From contig JAGZCC010000083.1 of NCBI GenBank assembly GCA_018369555.1, positions 1 to 7,691 of the forward strand: 7,691 bases of DNA. Reading direction: 5' to 3'. This stretch comes from Thomasclavelia spiroformis. Its GTDB lineage: Bacteria > Bacillota_I > Bacilli_A > Erysipelotrichales > Coprobacillaceae. Within the stretch, counting starts at the first letter, position 1. The number at the start of each line of letters is the position of its first letter. The translations under genes and the position numbers were made by a program. Of this stretch, positions 5,494 through 7,691 are shown piece by piece. The notes beneath the pieces are model-generated. The model searched no databases. It had not been told where the DNA came from and saw only the letters and a program-made list of their open reading frames with translations.

Positions 5494-7425
5494 ATGAACC
5501 CACGGCAAATAAGTATATTTAATTATTTATTAGAACAAAATGATTATGTAACTGCGAAAACAATTTCAAAAGAATTCAATGTAACACCTAAAACGATTTA
5601 TATAGACATAAATATATTACAAGAAGAATTGATAGAATATGAATTAAGTATTGATAAAAAAACTAATTGTGGCATTTTATTAGTTGGAACTGATGAGTTA
5701 AAGGCGAAAGCTCGTTCAATTATTAATTCTTATTATGAAGGTTCTACTAATCTGGGATTAGATGTAGAAAGTCGAAGAAAACAATTATTTGTTGATTTGG
5801 TATTGTTTGGAAATTCAATATCACTTCAAAAAACTTCTGAGCAGTATTATGTATCTAAATCATCAATACTATATGATTTAGAGTTTCTTAGAAAGAAATT
5901 TTTAATAAAATATCACGTTAATATTGAAACAGATTATGATAAAAAAATAAAATTAACAGGTACAGAAGAAAATATACAATTGGCTATTATCAATGCTTTT
6001 ATAAATACAATTTTAAAAAAGGAAAAAGAACAAACTTATTTGATATTTAATGAAAAAATTAATTTGGTAATTAACAGTATGCTTGAAAACAGTGTAATTA
6101 TAGATTTGAATGGTTTTGCTGATTATTATAGACAGGCTTTAAAAATTACTTTATTTATTTTTTTTACTCGTATTGAAAACGGCTTTCATATAAAAAAAGA
6201 TGAATACTATTTTCTAGATGACTTAGACTTTATGAAAAATTATCCAATTGCAAAGGGAATTTCTGATTATCTTGAAGAGCAGTTAAATATAAAGTGCACC
6301 AACGAAGATAAAATGACATTAGCTAAATATCTAGCGTCGTATCGTATAAAAAGTAATAAATCAAATGAGGGTGATTATAAGGAAGTTGTGAATAGAATTA
6401 TCAACTGTTTAGAAAAAATTGAAAATATATGTATTAAAAACAGAGAAGAATTGACTAACCAGTTGTTATTACATATACCATCAATGGTATTGAGATTAAA
6501 AAATGGAATTAAGATTGAAAATCCATTATTAGATGAAATTAAATCAAGGTACCTTCACCTATTTACTTTATCTTGGTATTTATTATCAACAATTGAAACA
6601 GAATATAATATTAGTTTGACAGAAGATGAAATATCTTTTATTGTAATTTATTTTCAAATGGCAATTAATAAATCATCAGACTCACGTAGAATATTAGTAG
6701 TTTGTCCTTATGGAATTGTATCTTCAAAATATGTTGTTTCACAATTAAAAAATGTACTTCCAAAATATGATGATATACAAGCATGTGGATATGAGGATTT
6801 GAAAAACAAAAAATTAGATAATTTAGACTTAATTGTGAGCACTTCATCACAAAAAATCGATACATCAGTTCCAGTTGTTCATGTAAGTCCAATGTTAGAT
6901 AATGTTGATTGTGCAAAAATATTTGATGCTTATTCGAAATATGTTTTTTTGACATCAACTAGAATTGGAGAGATTTTTAATCAAAATAATATCAATATTC
7001 CATTATTAAGGCATCATATAAAAAAAGAAAATGTTTTCTTTAAATTGGATTTTAATACAAAGGAAGATTGTCTCGATTTTATGATTAAAAAGTTAGAGAA
7101 AGACGATATTGTGAAAGAAGGATTTAGAAAATCTGTATACAAACGAGAAAATATTGGAAGTGCAGTTTTAGAGAACGGAGTAGCTATACCTCATGGGCTG
7201 CCTACAGAAGTCAACGAAATAGGTCTAGTTATATTAACATTAAAAAGACCAATCAGATGGTCAACTAGTTGGGTTGATATGATTGTTTTGATTGCAGTTC
7301 CAGAAGATAAAATAATTGAATTTGAATCTATGGTGTTAGAATTATATGAAATGATATCTAATACTGATGTTCTTGAGGAAATCAAAAAAATTAAATCTAT
7401 AGATGAGTGTACTTTCGAGAAGTAA
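5494..7425 (+). CDS. PRD-containing PTS-controlled activator (MtlR/LicR-type, BglG family)
   Basis: Transcriptional regulator of 643 residues whose activity is set by PTS phosphorylation. Domains in order: N-terminal HTH of the HTH_11 type (about 3-55, with TAKTISKEFNVTPKTIYIDI); a second helix-turn-helix (about 95-140, YVSKSSILYDLEFLRKK); PRD1 (about 180-285); PRD2 (about 295-395) with the conserved LLLHIPSMVLRLKNG (His327); a GatB-like EIIB domain (about 398-480) with Cys404 in VVCPYGIVSSK; and a C-terminal EIIA type 2 domain (about 500-640) with His567 in GVAIPHG. A DNA-binding N-terminus plus PRDs, EIIB and EIIA is the layout of activators such as MtlR, LicR and ManR, not of RNA antiterminators. 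PRD1 shows Tyr211-Tyr212 where family members often have a histidine, and the second PRD2 position is Tyr386 in VIYFQMA, so control may rest mainly on His327, His355, Cys404 and His567. The AAAGGA site overlaps the epimerase stop. It probably activates this operon. Confidence 0.9.
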   Translation: MNPRQISIFNYLLEQNDYVTAKTISKEFNVTPKTIYIDINILQEELIEYELSIDKKTNCGILLVGTDELKAKARSIINSYYEGSTNLGLDVESRRKQLFVDLVLFGNSISLQKTSEQYYVSKSSILYDLEFLRKKFLIKYHVNIETDYDKKIKLTGTEENIQLAIINAFINTILKKEKEQTYLIFNEKINLVINSMLENSVIIDLNGFADYYRQALKITLFIFFTRIENGFHIKKDEYYFLDDLDFMKNYPIAKGISDYLEEQLNIKCTNEDKMTLAKYLASYRIKSNKSNEGDYKEVVNRIINCLEKIENICIKNREELTNQLLLHIPSMVLRLKNGIKIENPLLDEIKSRYLHLFTLSWYLLSTIETEYNISLTEDEISFIVIYFQMAINKSSDSRRILVVCPYGIVSSKYVVSQLKNVLPKYDDIQACGYEDLKNKKLDNLDLIVSTSSQKIDTSVPVVHVSPMLDNVDCAKIFDAYSKYVFLTSTRIGEIFNQNNINIPLLRHHIKKENVFFKLDFNTKEDCLDFMIKKLEKDDIVKEGFRKSVYKRENIGSAVLENGVAIPHGLPTEVNEIGLVILTLKRPIRWSTSWVDMIVLIAVPEDKIIEFESMVLELYEMISNTDVLEEIKKIKSIDECTFEK

Positions 7426-7566
7426 GTACATTCTATAATAAATGTTTTGAAACTAATACTGATCAAATTGAAACTAAATGATTATTCGTAAAGTATTAAT
7501 AGTTTCTTCTTATTTGTTATGGCAAATAGAGTAGTGTATGTAATTGGAGTGGACGCTTTAAATATC
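7426..7566. other. AT-rich 3' spacer with repeated GAAAC motifs
   Basis: No gene is visible. TTGAAACTAA is repeated at 7447-7456 and 7468-7477 (21 bp period), and a partial inverted copy, TAGTTTCTT, lies at 7499-7507. The stretch belongs to the 3' end of the operon transcript before the terminator at 7567. Confidence 0.45.
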
Positions 7567-7596
7567 GCGGGGTAATTTTACCCCGCTTTAATTTTT
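7567..7596 (+). terminator. Rho-independent terminator of the PTS operon
   Basis: GCGGGGTA pairs with TACCCCGC in a GC-rich stem (7567-7586) with a small AT loop, followed by TTTAATTTTT. It is the strongest terminator in the window and stands about 140 bases after the regulator stop, closing the seven-gene transcript. Confidence 0.85.
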
Positions 7597-7599
7597 ACC

Positions 7600-7622
7600 T
7601 GTTCAAATTGAAAATTTGAACA
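7600..7622. repeat. Inverted repeat TGTTCAAAT/ATTTGAACA
   Basis: Perfect 9-base arms (7600-7608 and 7614-7622) around TGAAA. It follows the operon terminator directly and is the first of several palindromes at the right edge. It could be an operator or a secondary-structure element of whatever lies beyond the window. Its TGTTCA half resembles the AATGTTCA boxes of the operon promoter, though six shared bases in AT-rich DNA are weak evidence. Confidence 0.4.
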
Positions 7623-7642
7623 TATAGACTTAAGTCAGTTGA

Positions 7643-7657
7643 GCATACGAAGTATGC
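7643..7657. repeat. Small hairpin GCATAC-GAA-GTATGC
   Basis: Perfect 6-base arms with a GAA triloop, shortly before the larger stem at 7669-7687. A perfect 10-base palindrome, GACTTAAGTC, lies just to its left at 7627-7636. The function is unknown; such clusters occur at the ends of IS200/IS605-type elements and in intergenic repeats. Confidence 0.4.
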
Positions 7658-7662
7658 GAAAT

Positions 7663-7687
7663 AAAAAACCACCTGCTATGCGGGTGG
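7663..7687 (-). terminator. Minus-strand terminator of a gene beyond the right edge
   Basis: CCACCTGC (7669-7676) pairs with GCGGGTGG (7680-7687), with one G-T pair, around TAT. On the minus strand the stem is followed by TTTTTTAT, the form of a rho-independent terminator. It would end a transcript coming from the right, convergent with the operon. A hairpin at the end of a mobile element is the main alternative. Confidence 0.6.
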
Positions 7688-7691
7688 AGCA

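Noticed and set aside
6665..6958. Minus-strand 97-residue frame
   Set aside because: It is antisense to the EIIB-like domain of the regulator, with no ribosome binding site or recognisable motif.
7191..7466. Minus-strand 91-residue frame overlapping the regulator end
   Set aside because: It is antisense to the EIIA domain of the regulator (GVAIPHG on the plus strand); its N-terminal part is only AT-rich spacer.
1..7691. CRISPR array, tRNA or rRNA genes, replication origin
   Set aside because: I found no regularly spaced repeats of 20 bases or more, no tRNA-like cloverleaf with a CCA-type end, no rRNA motifs and no cluster of DnaA boxes.

Overview
The window is AT-rich and uses Gram-positive-style Shine-Dalgarno sites (AGGAGG or GGAGA type). 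Its gene content is typical of low-GC Bacillota: a PTS of the galactitol family and a PRD-type activator. The exact lineage cannot be fixed from sequence alone; Erysipelotrichia, Enterococcaceae and clostridial relatives all remain possible.

Left third (1-1370): no intact gene, only decayed accessory DNA. The end of an unidentified ORF (3-95) is followed by a broken two-part gene (190-596) that still has a promoter, a ribosome binding site and a terminator (666-702). Its first part resembles a Cys4 zinc-ribbon protein and its second part a small phage-type helix-turn-helix protein. It carries two extra bases, each in an A7 run, and two nonsense codons. On the minus strand (about 741-1168) is a heavily decayed ORF resembling the small sigma-like regulators of integrative elements.

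Control region (about 1377-1542): two AATGTTCA boxes exactly 30 bp apart, a good sigma-A-like promoter (TTCACA-17-TGTAAT), a perfect 19-bp palindrome at the predicted transcription start, and a stem-loop just ahead of the first ribosome binding site.

Operon (1543-7425, seven genes, all plus strand, mostly coupled): EIIA, EIIC and EIIB of a galactitol-family PTS; a YjbQ/UPF0047 protein; a SIS-domain sugar-phosphate isomerase resembling the isomerase half of arabinose-5-phosphate isomerase (KdsD/GutQ); a ribulose-phosphate 3-epimerase-family enzyme; and a 643-residue regulator (HTH, two PRDs, EIIB-like, EIIA). A terminator follows at 7567-7596.

Working model (inference): the PTS imports and phosphorylates a sugar, the SIS enzyme isomerises the aldose phosphate to a ketose phosphate, and the epimerase converts that to an intermediate of central metabolism. 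No dehydrogenase is present, which argues against a polyol. The simplest fit is D-arabinose to arabinose-5-P to ribulose-5-P to xylulose-5-P; an allose/allulose-type hexose route is the main alternative. The role of YjbQ is unknown and is the most novel part of the locus.

Right end (7597-7691): a series of palindromes ending in what reads as a minus-strand terminator. It marks a convergent gene or mobile element beyond the window.
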